Shown: piece after piece, positions 25,404 to 34,508 of the stretch | Layout: each line of letters opens with the position of its first letter | Position numbering within the stretch: position 1 is the first letter of the stretch | Source of the DNA: JAOADN01 sp049323795 | GTDB taxonomy: Bacteria; Pseudomonadota; Alphaproteobacteria; Rhodobacterales; Rhodobacteraceae | NCBI GenBank assembly: GCA_049323795.1 | Contig: JBMOOH010000001.1 | Span: 62,001-126,000, forward strand | Direction: 5' to 3' | Length of the DNA: 64,000 nt | Notes under the pieces: generated by a model | What the model was told of the DNA's origin: nothing | The model's database searches: none | What the model saw: the letters and a program-made list of their open reading frames with translations, nothing else | Position numbers and translations under genes: made by a program

Positions 25404-28001
25404 TCAAGTCCGATCCTGCCCCCTCCGATACCGCCACTCCCGCGGTGCCTCGCGCCCGCCCTCGTCGCGGCGTCGGTACCGCTCCCAGCCATTTGCCTTG
25501 AGGTAGGCCGAGACGCGCATCTGGTCGCCTCGGGTCCAACGGGCGGGTTCGAGCCCGATGGCCTCCTCGAGGATCTCGCCGACCGAAACGTCGGTCAGCG
25601 GCTCAGGGCGCGGCACGCTTTCGGTGCGGGAGTTGCCGTAGTCGGGGAAGCCGTCCGAGACGGTGCGGATTTCGTGCGTCAGCCAGTGTTCGATCAGGTC
25701 GTCCCAGGCGTCGGACTGGTAGCGGCGGTCCTGTTCCTCGCGGGCTTCGGCCAGCAGCGCCGGGTCGTCGATCCACCAGATCGCGCCGGCGCGGAAACGG
25801 TGGACGGCCTCGGCCCAGAGCTGGTCCCGGTCGCGGGCGAGCGCCGCGATGTCGATTGCACCGCAGCGGAGCGGCCAGAAGCGGCGGTTGCCGGTCTCGT
25901 CGCGCAGATAGGTGTCGGGGTTCACGGTGCCGGCGAAGACGCACTGGCGCGGCACCTCGACGGTATAGCGACCGTAAGGGGGGCGGAAGCGGTCGGTGGT
26001 GCGGGTCAGGAAGGCCTTGATGCGCGAGACCTCGGCGCGACCAATGGCGTCGAGTTCGGCGATTTCCACGATCCAGACGCCCTGCATGTGCAGCGCGGCG
26101 TCCTTCGAGCCCAGTTCCGGCAGCTCGTCGGTGAACCACTCTTCGCCGGCCAGCACCTTGATCGCGGTGGATTTGCGCGCGCCCTGCGGCCCCTCGAGGA
26201 TCAGCATGTGGTCGGCCTTGACGCCGGGGCGATAGATGCGGGCGACGGCCGAGATCAGCCAGAGCGCGCCGATGGTGTGATGGAACGCCGTCGGCTCGGC
26301 GCCGAGATAGGCGCTGGTCCAGGTCTCGATCCGGGGCGTACCGTCCCATTTCAGGGTGTCGAGCCAGTCGCGGACGGGATGGATGCGCAGCTCGCGGGCG
26401 ACGGCGCCGACGGCGCGGCTCACGACCACCGGCGCCACGTTGATCCCGCGGAGTTGGAGCCATTCAGCAGTGCGGATGTCGTCGGCGTCCTCCCAGGGGC
26501 GCGGGAGGGAGGCGGTTCCGGCGTCCCACGGCAGCGTCTGGCGCACCACGATCTCCTGCCCGAACTCGTCGAAGGCGAGAACGCCGGCGAAGGCCGGATC
26601 GGAGGTCAGGGCGACAATGACGTTGGCCTCGTTGCGCTCGGGCGCCCCCGCGAGATCGAGCCGAAGGCACCTGAACCAGGCGGGCTTCGGGATCGGCGCG
26701 TGCGGGTCGCCGGTGGCGTTCACGCGGCGGCGGAGTTCGACCAGCTGCTGGGTGAGGACGGACATGCCGATCCCGGTCGCGGACTTGATCCGCGCGATGA
26801 CCTGCCGTTCGGGAAGCGGGTCGAGTTTCGCCAGCGCGATGCGCCCGAGCAGCGTGGATAGGGCTTCGAACTCGGGCGGGTTGGTCAGGGCCTCGGCCGC
26901 GGCGATCAGCATTGCGGGATCGTCGGCAGAGGCGACGATGGGGGTGGCCGTCTCCGGCTCGACCGGATCGCCGGCCTGCGGCTCGGCTGCGGTATCTGTC
27001 TCGCGCGCGTAATCCTCGGCGCGGGCGCCACGCAGCAGGTCGTCGTTGAAGTCGTCGCCATGTAGCGGCGCGACGACCTCGTTCGGGATGTCGGCCCGGT
27101 TCAGGCGGTCCGAGAGCGTCGCGGCCGCCTGGCGACCGGCGTCCCCGGCGTCAGCGTAGATGGTGACGCGCCGGGTGCCCTCGGGCCACTGGAACCGCGC
27201 CAGACCGTCGGCCGACAGCGCCGCCCAGACCGGTGTGCCGAAGAGCGCGTGCGCGGCGAGCGCCGTCTCGATCCCCTCGGCGATGCCGATGTGGCCGTCC
27301 TCGGGCATCGGGCACAGCCGGACCACTGCATCCTTCACGCTGCCGAGCATCTTCTTGCCCGGGGGCGCCTTGGCGCTGCCGTCGTCGAGCAGGAAGGTGC
27401 GGTGGATGCCCGGCGCGCGCTCCCCGCCCGGCAGCCGCAGGATCGCGATCAGGCCTGGCCAGCCACGGCAGCTGTCGAAGTCCGGCAGATCGGGATGGAA
27501 CAGCAGGTCGGGCGATCCGGGATCCGACAGCCCGCGTGCGCGCAGATAGGTCTCGCCCAACGTGCCCGCGAGCGGTACCGCCCCACCGACAAGACGCACG
27601 ATCTCGGCCGAATGGTCCGGGCGTGCGCGCATGGTCGACGACGGCGCTGACCGCGGCGCCGGATGGTCCATCCCCGCGAGCCGCGCCGCCTCGTCGAAGA
27701 GCGCGCCGTCGCAGAGGCCGGTCGCCTGCGCGATCAGGTCGATGGGACCGGCCCGCTCGCCGGTGGCGTAGTCGAAGCCCCAGCCGGCATAGGGCCCGTC
27801 GAGATGGATGGTGCAGGAGCCCTCCTTGCGCGGCGGGCGCCCGGAGAGGTCTGCGCAGCGCAAGGATCGACGGTCCCGCGCGAGCCGGGCCTCGGGGAAG
27901 AGCCCCGGCAGCCAGTCGGCGGCCGTGTAGGCGAGCCGCTCCTTCACCGCCGCCAGATCGTGCCGAGTCTTCGGAACCGCGATGTCGTTGAGATCGATCA
28001 T
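25404..28001 (-). CDS. Phage primase-helicase (Toprim + VirE-type helicase)
   Basis: An 865-aa replication protein. The N-terminal third looks like a phage primase: a zinc-finger-poor lead, PEDGHIGIAEGIETALAAHA and VTIYADAGDAGRQAA (Toprim acidic motifs) near residues 240-300. The C-terminal half is a virulence-associated-E type superfamily-3-like helicase: ILEGPQGARKSTAIKVLAG (P-loop), GVWIVEIAELDAIGRAEVSR (Walker B), FAGTVNPDTYLRDETGNRRF (sensor). Start MIDLNDIAVPKTR at 27999-28001. It is nine bases downstream of the Dda-like helicase on the same strand. Such fused proteins initiate phage or satellite replication. Confidence 0.88.
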   Translation of the reverse strand: MIDLNDIAVPKTRHDLAAVKERLAYTAADWLPGLFPEARLARDRRSLRCADLSGRPPRKEGSCTIHLDGPYAGWGFDYATGERAGPIDLIAQATGLCDGALFDEAARLAGMDHPAPRSAPSSTMRARPDHSAEIVRLVGGAVPLAGTLGETYLRARGLSDPGSPDLLFHPDLPDFDSCRGWPGLIAILRLPGGERAPGIHRTFLLDDGSAKAPPGKKMLGSVKDAVVRLCPMPEDGHIGIAEGIETALAAHALFGTPVWAALSADGLARFQWPEGTRRVTIYADAGDAGRQAAATLSDRLNRADIPNEVVAPLHGDDFNDDLLRGARAEDYARETDTAAEPQAGDPVEPETATPIVASADDPAMLIAAAEALTNPPEFEALSTLLGRIALAKLDPLPERQVIARIKSATGIGMSVLTQQLVELRRRVNATGDPHAPIPKPAWFRCLRLDLAGAPERNEANVIVALTSDPAFAGVLAFDEFGQEIVVRQTLPWDAGTASLPRPWEDADDIRTAEWLQLRGINVAPVVVSRAVGAVARELRIHPVRDWLDTLKWDGTPRIETWTSAYLGAEPTAFHHTIGALWLISAVARIYRPGVKADHMLILEGPQGARKSTAIKVLAGEEWFTDELPELGSKDAALHMQGVWIVEIAELDAIGRAEVSRIKAFLTRTTDRFRPPYGRYTVEVPRQCVFAGTVNPDTYLRDETGNRRFWPLRCGAIDIAALARDRDQLWAEAVHRFRAGAIWWIDDPALLAEAREEQDRRYQSDAWDDLIEHWLTHEIRTVSDGFPDYGNSRTESVPRPEPLTDVSVGEILEEAIGLEPARWTRGDQMRVSAYLKANGWERYRRRDEGGREAPREWRYRRGQDRT

Positions 28002-28009
28002 CGCGCCCC

Positions 28010-29329
28010 TCAGGCCAGGAGGACGAGCCCGCGCTCGGCCCGGGTGATCGCCGTGTAGAGCCAGCGGCGGCGGTCGATCTCGCTGCGACCCAGCCCGTCG
28101 TCCCAGACGATCACGTTTTCCCACTGCGAGCCCTGCGCCTTGTGCGCGGTGATCGCCCAGCCGAAGGTCGCCTCCGTCAGTAGGCGCTTCTCCTTGTAGT
28201 CGCGGTCATGGCGCTTGTCGTCGTAGGCGACATGATCCTCGAAATGCCCCTTGTAGATGCGCAGCCGGCCCGGGCGCCCGTCCTCATAGGGCTCGCCGAT
28301 GTGGCGCCCGTCCTCGTCATGGACGACGGCGGAGAAGTAGAGGCTCCCCTCGTCGACGATGTCCTCGAGCGTCACGAACATCCCGTTGATCAGCCCCAGA
28401 TCGTTCTGGTTCTTCAGGCAGATGATCTTCTCGGCCGGCCCCGTGGGCAGCCAGGTCCCGCCGAGACCGGCCGCCGCGCGCATGGCGTTGTTGATCTGCA
28501 GCCGCGTTGCGTTCAACCCGCAGATCAGCTGGCCACCGCGCAACGCCTGTTCCGGCGTGATGTCGCCCTTGCGAAGCTTGGCGACATGATCGTCGTAGAT
28601 GCCGAAGCCGATGGGCCGACCCTCGCGCGCCATGGTGGCGAGGCGGATGATCGCGCTCTCGGCCGCCTGGCGGTGGATCTCGGTCAGCATCACGTCCGGC
28701 TTGTCGCGGGTGAAGGCGCCTTCGCCCCGGATGGGCGGCAGCTGGCCGGGATCGCCGAGCACGAGGATCGGCTTGCCGAAGCTCATCAGGTCGCGCGCCA
28801 TCTCCTCGCCGACCATCGACACCTCGTCGAGCACGATGAGCCGAGCGTCCGCGGCGTCGCTCTGCGGGTTCAGGGCGAAGCGCGGATGCTTCATCGCTGA
28901 GAGCCCCTGGCGCATCGCCTCGATCGCGGCATCGGCCGTTGTGCGCGCGAACCCGGTGAGACGGAGCGCGTCGCGTTCGGCCATCGCGATCTTGCGGGCA
29001 GCCTCCTCGATTTCCTCCTCGGTCGCCTCGATGACCGAGTAGATCAGGCTGTGAATGGTGCGCGCGGGCGTGCCCTTGCGGGTCAGCACCAGCGCGGCCT
29101 TGCCGGTGAAGGTGGCGGTGACGACGCCGGGCACGCAGCGGCCGTCCTTCGCGCTGCGGTGGGGCGAGAGGCCGAGCTCGTCGAGCGCGAACTTCAGCAC
29201 GGTGCTCTTGCCGGACCCGGCATAGCCGAAGAGGCGGAACACCTGCTGCTGCTTGGTCCGGGTCTCGAACCAGTCCTTGATCTCGCGGATCGCGGCGGCC
29301 TGCGTGGCGGATGGGGTGAACTCGGTCAT
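28010..29329 (-). CDS. Dda/RecD2-like superfamily 1 DNA helicase
   Basis: A 439-aa SF1B helicase. Walker A FGYAGSGKSTVLKFAL near residue 32, LIVLDEVSMVGEEMARDL (Walker B), ILVLGDPGQLPPIRGEGAF (motif III), and at the C-terminus WAITAHKAQGSQWENVIVWD (motif V) and RWLYTAITRAERGLVLLA (motif VI). Start MTEFTPSATQAA at 29327-29329, overlapping the stop of the upstream gene. Phage enzymes of this kind (T4 Dda) act in replication start and branch migration. Confidence 0.9.
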   Translation of the reverse strand: MTEFTPSATQAAAIREIKDWFETRTKQQQVFRLFGYAGSGKSTVLKFALDELGLSPHRSAKDGRCVPGVVTATFTGKAALVLTRKGTPARTIHSLIYSVIEATEEEIEEAARKIAMAERDALRLTGFARTTADAAIEAMRQGLSAMKHPRFALNPQSDAADARLIVLDEVSMVGEEMARDLMSFGKPILVLGDPGQLPPIRGEGAFTRDKPDVMLTEIHRQAAESAIIRLATMAREGRPIGFGIYDDHVAKLRKGDITPEQALRGGQLICGLNATRLQINNAMRAAAGLGGTWLPTGPAEKIICLKNQNDLGLINGMFVTLEDIVDEGSLYFSAVVHDEDGRHIGEPYEDGRPGRLRIYKGHFEDHVAYDDKRHDRDYKEKRLLTEATFGWAITAHKAQGSQWENVIVWDDGLGRSEIDRRRWLYTAITRAERGLVLLA

Positions 29330-30075
29330 TGCTGAGGCATCTCCACTGCGTAATCCTTGACAATCCCGCCGCGGGTCGGATCGCCCACCTCGCATGGACG
29401 GACGAAGACCCGGCGCCCGTCGGCGAGCTGCCGCCAGTGACCGCGGCGGATGTGCCAGCGCGGGCTGGCGTGACTGCCGCCCTGCGGCGGCGTCGCTGCA
29501 CGCAGACGCTCCGGATCGATGGCGACCTGGCGCCAGACCCATCCGCGCACGCCCTCACGGGACAGGCGGGACCGTTTTGCAAGCGACACCTTGCGGTCGC
29601 GGATTTCCGGGGACGCGCCGAGGATGGTCAGGGCGCGCCAGACGATGCCGGCAGCGACTTCGCCGTGACCGCGGACCGTCTCGTCGCTCTGCTCCGCCGG
29701 GTTGCCCTCGATCTCCGCCTTGCCGTCCGGATGCATCCAGATCCGCACCAGGCAATCCGTCCAGCCGCGCGGCGCCCGCTTGCGCATGAGGAACGTGGCC
29801 TCGACGATATCACCGTCGGCGCGGGCGCAGACGATCAGGCCCGATGGAGACGCGCGCTGCTCGCGCACCTCGAAGATCACGGACGGGTGCGGCAGCCGAA
29901 GCGGACCGGTCAGCACCCGGGTCATCGCGCGGTCGACGATATCGCCATCGAAGGCGGCCTGATCGTCGAAGAAATAGATCGGCGCGAACTCCGCTGCTCC
30001 GAGAAGGTCGGAGCACCAGAACCGCTCGCGATGGGCGCGGACGATCCGCTTGAGCTCGTAGGCGTCAGGGATCAT
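29326..30075 (-). CDS. Phage hypothetical protein in the replication operon
   Basis: A 249-aa protein starting MIPDAYELKRIVRAHRERFW (30073-30075). No domain recognised. Notable segments are SDLLGAAEFAPIYFFDDQAA, MTRVLTGPLRLPHPSVIFEV and a C-terminal basic region ending WHIRRGHWRQLADGRRVFVR. The last piece resembles C-termini of phage proteins of unknown role that sit beside exonuclease and helicase genes. It is coupled by four-base overlaps to both neighbours, so it belongs to the replication/recombination operon. Confidence 0.6.
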   Translation of the reverse strand: MIPDAYELKRIVRAHRERFWCSDLLGAAEFAPIYFFDDQAAFDGDIVDRAMTRVLTGPLRLPHPSVIFEVREQRASPSGLIVCARADGDIVEATFLMRKRAPRGWTDCLVRIWMHPDGKAEIEGNPAEQSDETVRGHGEVAAGIVWRALTILGASPEIRDRKVSLAKRSRLSREGVRGWVWRQVAIDPERLRAATPPQGGSHASPRWHIRRGHWRQLADGRRVFVRPCEVGDPTRGGIVKDYAVEMPQQ

Positions 30076-30869
30076 GACCGATCTCCCCAACACCGTGTCG
30101 CCCAGGCACAGGGGGCGTGCCACTTGCCGGCCGCCATGCCGCCACGGCAGAGGACGGCCGTGGGCTCGGCCGCGGCGCGCGGCAGCCATTCCCCGGCCTC
30201 GGAGGCACGAACCACGGCGACGGCGCGATCCGACATTTCCTGCGCGAGATGCGCATCGAAGGGCACGAGCTCGGCGTGCAGCTCCATCGTGTCCCGGTTC
30301 AGCGCGGTAAAGAGCGCCGGGTTGGGCAGCTCCATGTAGGCCTGATAGAGCGCGATCTGGGCCGCGTAGACCGGCCGTGCGAGGCTGACGCCGCGCTTGA
30401 CCACATCCTTCCAGCTGGCCGCGCCGAGCGCCTTGTTCTCCCAGAGCGCGGGATAGTCCATCGCGACCGGGCCCGAGACGAGACAGCCGTCGATATGGCC
30501 CTTGAAGCGCCCGCCGAGGGCCTCAAACCCGAACTGGCGGCCGTCCGGACGCTCGGTCCTCAGGTCGAACCCGGCGATGCGGAACCAGCCCGCGACGATG
30601 TCCTCGGCCCGATGGCCCGCCTCGAAGATGCGCAGCGTGCGCGGCGCGAACTCCTGGCCTTCGTCCTTGGGCACCGCGAGGAAGTCGTACTGGATCTGGC
30701 GCAGGCAGTCGCGGCCGAGACCCGAGGAGCTTACATAGGTGCGCGGGCGTTCGGCGCGGTTGCGCGCGGACAGCGCCGTGTCGATGGCGGCGGACACGGC
30801 CTGCGCGATGGGCGGACGCGGCGCGTCGGCGCCGTAGAGGAAGCCCGAGCCATGGTTGAGGTCGATCAT
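30072..30869 (-). CDS. RecB-like PD-(D/E)XK exonuclease
   Basis: A 265-aa protein. RTYVSSSGLGRDCLRQIQYD at residues ~43-62 is the cysteine-containing start typical of Cas4/RecB-like phage nucleases; GGRFKGHIDGCLV (motif II aspartate) and LWENKALGAASWKDVV (the E-x-K of motif III) follow. VYAAQIALYQAYMELPN fits the QxxxY motif of RecB nucleases. The active site appears complete. It lies in one operon with a RecA-fold ATPase and helicases, so a role in end resection for phage recombination is likely. Confidence 0.82.
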   Translation of the reverse strand: MIDLNHGSGFLYGADAPRPPIAQAVSAAIDTALSARNRAERPRTYVSSSGLGRDCLRQIQYDFLAVPKDEGQEFAPRTLRIFEAGHRAEDIVAGWFRIAGFDLRTERPDGRQFGFEALGGRFKGHIDGCLVSGPVAMDYPALWENKALGAASWKDVVKRGVSLARPVYAAQIALYQAYMELPNPALFTALNRDTMELHAELVPFDAHLAQEMSDRAVAVVRASEAGEWLPRAAAEPTAVLCRGGMAAGKWHAPCAWATRCWGDRS

Positions 30870-31081
30870 CGCTCGCGCTCCCAGAACCCGCCGGCCTGCG
30901 CGATGCAGGTCAGCTTGTGGAACTGCGCGTCCGTCAGCCGGGCGCTGTCGCCGAACCGCGCGAGCTTTTCGCGGAGGCTGTCGCAGAACTCGATCTCGAA
31001 ATCGGTGACGGCGTTCTCGGTGGCCGCCTCGAGCAGGTGCTTCCAGCTGCAGGACGCGGTGTCTTCGTTCAGGTCGATCAT
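30866..31081 (-). CDS. Small phage hypothetical protein
   Basis: A 71-aa protein (MIDLNEDTASCSWKHLLEAA ... LTDAQFHKLTCIAQAGGFWE). No recognised domain. Its start overlaps the HNH gene stop and its stop overlaps the exonuclease start (ATGA at both ends), which supports translation. The opening MIDLN recurs at the start of the exonuclease and primase genes in this operon, which probably reflects a shared translation-initiation context rather than homology. Confidence 0.6.
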   Translation of the reverse strand: MIDLNEDTASCSWKHLLEAATENAVTDFEIEFCDSLREKLARFGDSARLTDAQFHKLTCIAQAGGFWERER

Positions 31082-31500
31082 GACCGTGCTCTCCGACGCT
31101 TGCCGACGGCGACGGGATGACGATCTCCGGTCCTCCCGCGGCAGTATTCGAGGAAACCGGGCGCGTTCAGGTTCTCGCGCTGCGTCCCCCACGCGAGGTT
31201 GTCGGCGCGATTGTTCGCGGCGTTCTCGTCGAGATGCATGACGACGGCGCGGTCGAATGGCGCGGGTCCGTGGAACGCCTCCGCGACGAGCCTCGCGACC
31301 TTGTAGGTCGTTCCGCGCACCACGATGATGAAGCGGGCATCCTGCTTGTTCCACACGCCGAACGTCGGCGTGCCCCCGTAGGATCGTTCGCCGCCCTTGG
31401 GCATCGGACCGCGATAGGGCGCGAGCATCACGCGCCCCTCGCTGCTCACTAGCAAGTCGGGGGCGCTCGGGACGGTTCTCCAGATTTCACCGTTGGTCAT
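31078..31500 (-). CDS. HNH homing-type endonuclease
   Basis: A 140-aa phage HNH nuclease. The N-terminus GEIWRTVPSAPDLLVSSEGR matches the NUMOD4-like lead that precedes HNH_3 domains. The catalytic core is AVVMHLDENAANNRADNLAW (His, Asn, Asn), followed by GTQRENLN. Such freestanding HNH proteins in phage replication clusters usually act as homing endonucleases. It sits between the small gene at 30866 and the zinc-finger-linked gene at 31513, on the same strand. Confidence 0.82.
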   Translation of the reverse strand: MTNGEIWRTVPSAPDLLVSSEGRVMLAPYRGPMPKGGERSYGGTPTFGVWNKQDARFIIVVRGTTYKVARLVAEAFHGPAPFDRAVVMHLDENAANNRADNLAWGTQRENLNAPGFLEYCRGRTGDRHPVAVGKRRRARS

Positions 31501-31512
31501 TTCGCTCTCCGA

Positions 31513-31740
31513 CTAGAATGGCAGAGGGTCATCCAGGACCGTGCCGGTGCGCTCCTTGCGCGCGGCCTGGTCCTGCATGCTGTCGATGTAGCCGGTGACG
31601 GCCGCCTCGATCAGGCGGTCGATGTCTTGGGCGCTGCGGTGGAAGAAGGGCTCCATGAGCCCGAGGTCGGTGAGCGCTTCGGCGAAGAGCGTCCGCGCAT
31701 CGCGGATCGCCTGCGCCTCGCGCGCGGTCTTGTCGATCAT
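31513..31740 (-). CDS. Conserved phage protein, DUF6511-like; true start may lie upstream
   Basis: From ATG 31738-31740 the 75-aa product reads MIDKTAREAQAIRDARTLFA and LIEAAVTGYIDSMQDQAARK. The same frame stays open upstream for another ~65 codons and encodes CAVCAREARGFGYCHGLR and RFCSRRCQDAGSAIAQRNNG, a four-to-six-cysteine zinc-finger pattern that I believe is the normal N-terminus of this family. I find no ATG, GTG or TTG at the right place before it, so either a non-canonical start is used or the N-terminus has been damaged (a ~60-base tract around 31800-31860 looks out of place). Confidence 0.5.
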   Translation of the reverse strand: MIDKTAREAQAIRDARTLFAEALTDLGLMEPFFHRSAQDIDRLIEAAVTGYIDSMQDQAARKERTGTVLDDPLPF

Positions 31741-31934
31741 GCCGTTGTTCCTTTGGGCGATGGCGCTGCCCGCGTCCTGACAGCGGCGCGAGCAGAAGCG
31801 GTGGTAGGGGGTGAGGAGCGGTGGCCGCAGGCCAGCGGTCGATCCAGTGGATCGATCGCAGCGACGAACAGACCAGCGGAGGCCGTGGCAGTAGCCGAAG
31901 CCGCGCGCCTCGCGGGCGCAGACGGCGCAGAGCG

Positions 31935-32252
31935 CTACCCGAGCAAGAAGGTCGCGATCGGGTCCTCGGGCGGCCAACCCGCCCTCTGGAGCTTTTCGGA
32001 CTGGAGCACGATCCAGCGCGAGATCGCGTTGCTGGCCATGGCTTCGAGGTCGCCGAGGCCGAGGCTTGCGATGGGGGCGTGCAGTCTTCCTCGGGACTCG
32101 AGCCATCGTCCGATCTCCAGCGCCGCCTCGCGCGTCACATGCGCCTGCCATTCATCCGGGGTCATCGGCCCGGCAGGATCACTTTGGGCCTCGGGCAGCG
32201 GCGAAGGCCGGCCAGACCTCCGCCGCCGTGCTGCCGACCGCGCCTCAGCCAT
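31935..32252 (-). CDS. Conserved phage hypothetical protein
   Basis: A 105-aa protein if it begins at MAEARSAARRRRSG (ATG 32250-32252, overlapping the upstream stop); 76 aa if from MTPDEWQAHVTREAALEIGR (32163-32165). The conserved part is GRWLESRGRLHAPIASLGLG and MASNAISRWIVLQSEKLQRA. Proteins of this type recur in Rhodobacterales phage replication clusters; no function known. Neither start has a clear ribosome-binding site. Confidence 0.58.
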   Translation of the reverse strand: MAEARSAARRRRSGRPSPLPEAQSDPAGPMTPDEWQAHVTREAALEIGRWLESRGRLHAPIASLGLGDLEAMASNAISRWIVLQSEKLQRAGWPPEDPIATFLLG

Positions 32253-33006
32253 TGAGCCAGGCGGGCATACCGGTCGCCGGCGCTCCGCTCGGCGCGGACG
32301 GCGGGGATGCGGGCGACTGCAGCGTGGGCTGCTGCGGGGTCGGCGCCTGTGCGCCCCAAGCCGGAGCCGCCGCCGGGGCTTGCGGCTGCGCGCCCCATGC
32401 CGGCGTGGGCGCCTGCCAGCCCGGCGCCGGCGCGCTCGCGGCCTTGCGCGGCGGGGCGTTGACGGGCTCCGGAGGAACGGCTTCGCCGCGCATGATCGGG
32501 CCGTGCTGCGGCTCGTCGGGCAGAACGACGTTCGCGATCCGGTTCTGGTCGCGGTATTGAGGGTTGGAGGCGGGCTCCACCATGATCCGCGCGGCGAAGA
32601 CGATGCCGTCGAGATGCTTGAGCCCGGGCAGCACCCGCTTGGCCTTGGCGTCGGGGCTTTCGTCTCTGGGATCGAGCCCGAGAGCGCTGTCGACCATCGC
32701 CCGAAAGGTGGACTTCGAGATCTTCCAGCCGATCGACTGGCCCTTCTCGTCGACCTTGCCGCCCGCCACGGTGAAGCTCTGCCAGAACTTCCGCCGGGCA
32801 TGCGGCCCCTCGAGGATGGTGAACTCGCAATCCAGCATCTTCGCGTCGCTCGACTGCGAGGCCTTCAGGAGCTTCGCGTCCATCGGCGTGGCGCCGTCGA
32901 CGCCGCCGGGGCGCACGGTCAGACGGACCTTGGCGAAGGTGCCGTCGGGGATCAGCTCGCCGATGGGGGCCATCTGCGGCTGGGCGTCGTTGAGATCGTA
33001 GCTCAT
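32245..33006 (-). CDS. Phage recombination-associated protein, possible ssDNA-binding
   Basis: A 253-aa protein. The first ~165 residues are a compact domain (ELIPDGTFAKVRLTVRPGGV, CEFTILEGPHARRKFWQSFT, GWKISKSTFRAMVDSALGLD) with the look of an OB-fold. The C-terminal 80 residues are low-complexity Ala/Pro/Gly/Gln (APGWQAPTPAWGAQPQAPAA) ending MPAWLNG. A globular domain plus disordered tail is the plan of single-stranded DNA-binding proteins. It is transcribed 22 bases after the RecA-fold ATPase; pairing of such ATPases with an SSB is known for Sak4-type recombinases. Function is inferred. Confidence 0.6.
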   Translation of the reverse strand: MSYDLNDAQPQMAPIGELIPDGTFAKVRLTVRPGGVDGATPMDAKLLKASQSSDAKMLDCEFTILEGPHARRKFWQSFTVAGGKVDEKGQSIGWKISKSTFRAMVDSALGLDPRDESPDAKAKRVLPGLKHLDGIVFAARIMVEPASNPQYRDQNRIANVVLPDEPQHGPIMRGEAVPPEPVNAPPRKAASAPAPGWQAPTPAWGAQPQAPAAAPAWGAQAPTPQQPTLQSPASPPSAPSGAPATGMPAWLNG

Positions 33007-33028
33007 GAATCTGTCCTTTGCGTCTGGA

Positions 33029-33886
33029 TCAGGAAGGGGTGGCGGATTGAGCGGGTGCCCGGCCGTCGATCTTGGCGATCAGCGCGCCGAGATCGGGCGG
33101 CTCGGTCACATCGAGGCGGCCGGAGCGGTCCTTGGCGGGAAGGCCCCAGGGGTTGCCGGAGCGGCAGACGAGGCGGCGCTCGGCGGAGGTCTCGTCGAGG
33201 GTCCAATCGCCCTTGGCGTCGCGACCGAAGAGCTGCATGGAGACGACCTGATCGACGATCCCCGGCAGCTCGCGCCCGGCCTTCGTGCCCTCCATCTGCG
33301 GCTGCCAGGTCGTCGCGCCGAACTCGTCGGTCACCTTCTCGAGCACGCCGACGAAGATCACCGTCTTGCCGCGGGCGTGCTGCAGGTGCTTCAGCGCCTG
33401 GATCACCTCGCGGCCGAGCAGCCCGTAGGCGCCGCGGACATCGGGCTTGCCGGTCCGCTCGGAGAAGGCCTCGGGTTGCTGGCGGGCATAGGCCATGGCC
33501 TGCCGCGTCAGGTCGGTGATCGAGTCGACGAAGACGACCCGCTTTCTCGCTAGGAAGTCCTCAATGCCGGTGCCGAGGTACTGCTGTTGCAGCCAGGCGT
33601 GATACTCGGCGCCGTACCAGGACTTCGGATGCTGGGCCGGGTCGTGCCCGCCGATCAGCACGGCGAGGTCGCGGAAATCGGTGAAGCTGCGCACCGGGAT
33701 CGAGTCCCCGCGCCAGTCCTGCACCGACTTCATGCCGGCCTCGAGGTCGAGGCAGACCGTCTCCTCGGCGGGCAGCGTCTTCAGGAGCGTCGTCTTGCCG
33801 ACGCCGGGCGGGCCGAAGATGGCGAGCGAGGTCTTGTTCTCGGCGGCCGAGAGCCGTTCGTCGGCGGTGATGATGCGGAAGGCCAT
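33029..33886 (-). CDS. RecA-fold phage ATPase (Sak4/AAA_24-like)
   Basis: A 285-aa nucleotide-binding protein. LAIFGPPGVGKTTLLKTLPA at residues ~21-40 is Walker A, ETVCLDLEAGMKSVQDW follows, and KRVVFVDSITDLTRQAMAYA is Walker B. TVIFVGVLEKVTDEFGATTW and RELPGIVDQVVSMQLFG resemble the downstream elements of AAA_24 phage proteins, the group that includes Sak4 annealing recombinases. With the exonuclease (30072) and possible SSB (32245) it would form a recombination module. Confidence 0.75.
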   Translation of the reverse strand: MAFRIITADERLSAAENKTSLAIFGPPGVGKTTLLKTLPAEETVCLDLEAGMKSVQDWRGDSIPVRSFTDFRDLAVLIGGHDPAQHPKSWYGAEYHAWLQQQYLGTGIEDFLARKRVVFVDSITDLTRQAMAYARQQPEAFSERTGKPDVRGAYGLLGREVIQALKHLQHARGKTVIFVGVLEKVTDEFGATTWQPQMEGTKAGRELPGIVDQVVSMQLFGRDAKGDWTLDETSAERRLVCRSGNPWGLPAKDRSGRLDVTEPPDLGALIAKIDGRAPAQSATPS

Positions 33887-33990
33887 GGGGTTCTCCGGGG
33901 TGTGAATTCAGGGGGCGCGGCGGCGGGGGTGACCGGGTGCCGAAGGGGAACCTGCCCGGCGTTGCCGCTCGGGCGTCCCGCCGCCGCGCG

Positions 33991-34473
33991 TCACCGGTCT
34001 CGAGCCTCGAGCCGGAAGACGGGTTTGCCGGTGGTCTCGGACCGGGCGGCTGCGAAGCCTTCGCGCATGGCGTCGGGCCAGGCCCCGAAGCGGCGTTCGG
34101 GCACGCGATAGGCGATCTCGAGATACTGGGTCGGATCGTCGCCGGCCTCTCGGATCCGGGTTGCCATGGTGGCCAGCCGGTCCTGATCCCACGTGACCTT
34201 CTTCGGCAGGTCCGCGACGATCACGACGCCCTCGTCCTCGACCCGCACGGTGCCGCTGGTCTTGCCCTGCGCGGTCCGCTCGGCCGCGGCGGCGCCCTCA
34301 TAGCGCTGCGCGATCCCGGCCTCGAGCCGGTCCCGCAGCCGCTTCACGCGGGCGGTCTCGGCGAGCGCCGTCGTCTGCAAATCCAGCAGCATCCCGGGCG
34401 GCAGCGCCGCGATGTCGCCGAGGGCGAGACCTTCGAGATCGTCGAAGCGGGGGGCATTGTTGGGGTGCGGCAT
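33991..34473 (-). CDS. Phage hypothetical protein
   Basis: A 160-aa protein starting MPHPNNAPRFDDLEGLALGD; ATG 34471-34473 has GGAG seven bases upstream. The middle (LLDLQTTALAETARVKRLRD) is helical and the C-terminal half (DEGVVIVADLPKKVTWDQDR, YLEIAYRVPERRFGAWPDAM) is mixed. Proteins of this size and pattern accompany Sak4-like ATPases in phage clusters; function not known. Confidence 0.6.
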   Translation of the reverse strand: MPHPNNAPRFDDLEGLALGDIAALPPGMLLDLQTTALAETARVKRLRDRLEAGIAQRYEGAAAAERTAQGKTSGTVRVEDEGVVIVADLPKKVTWDQDRLATMATRIREAGDDPTQYLEIAYRVPERRFGAWPDAMREGFAAARSETTGKPVFRLEARDR

Positions 34474-34508
34474 GGCGGGGTCTCCGTTTGAAGGGAATGG
34501 CAGGGCCA

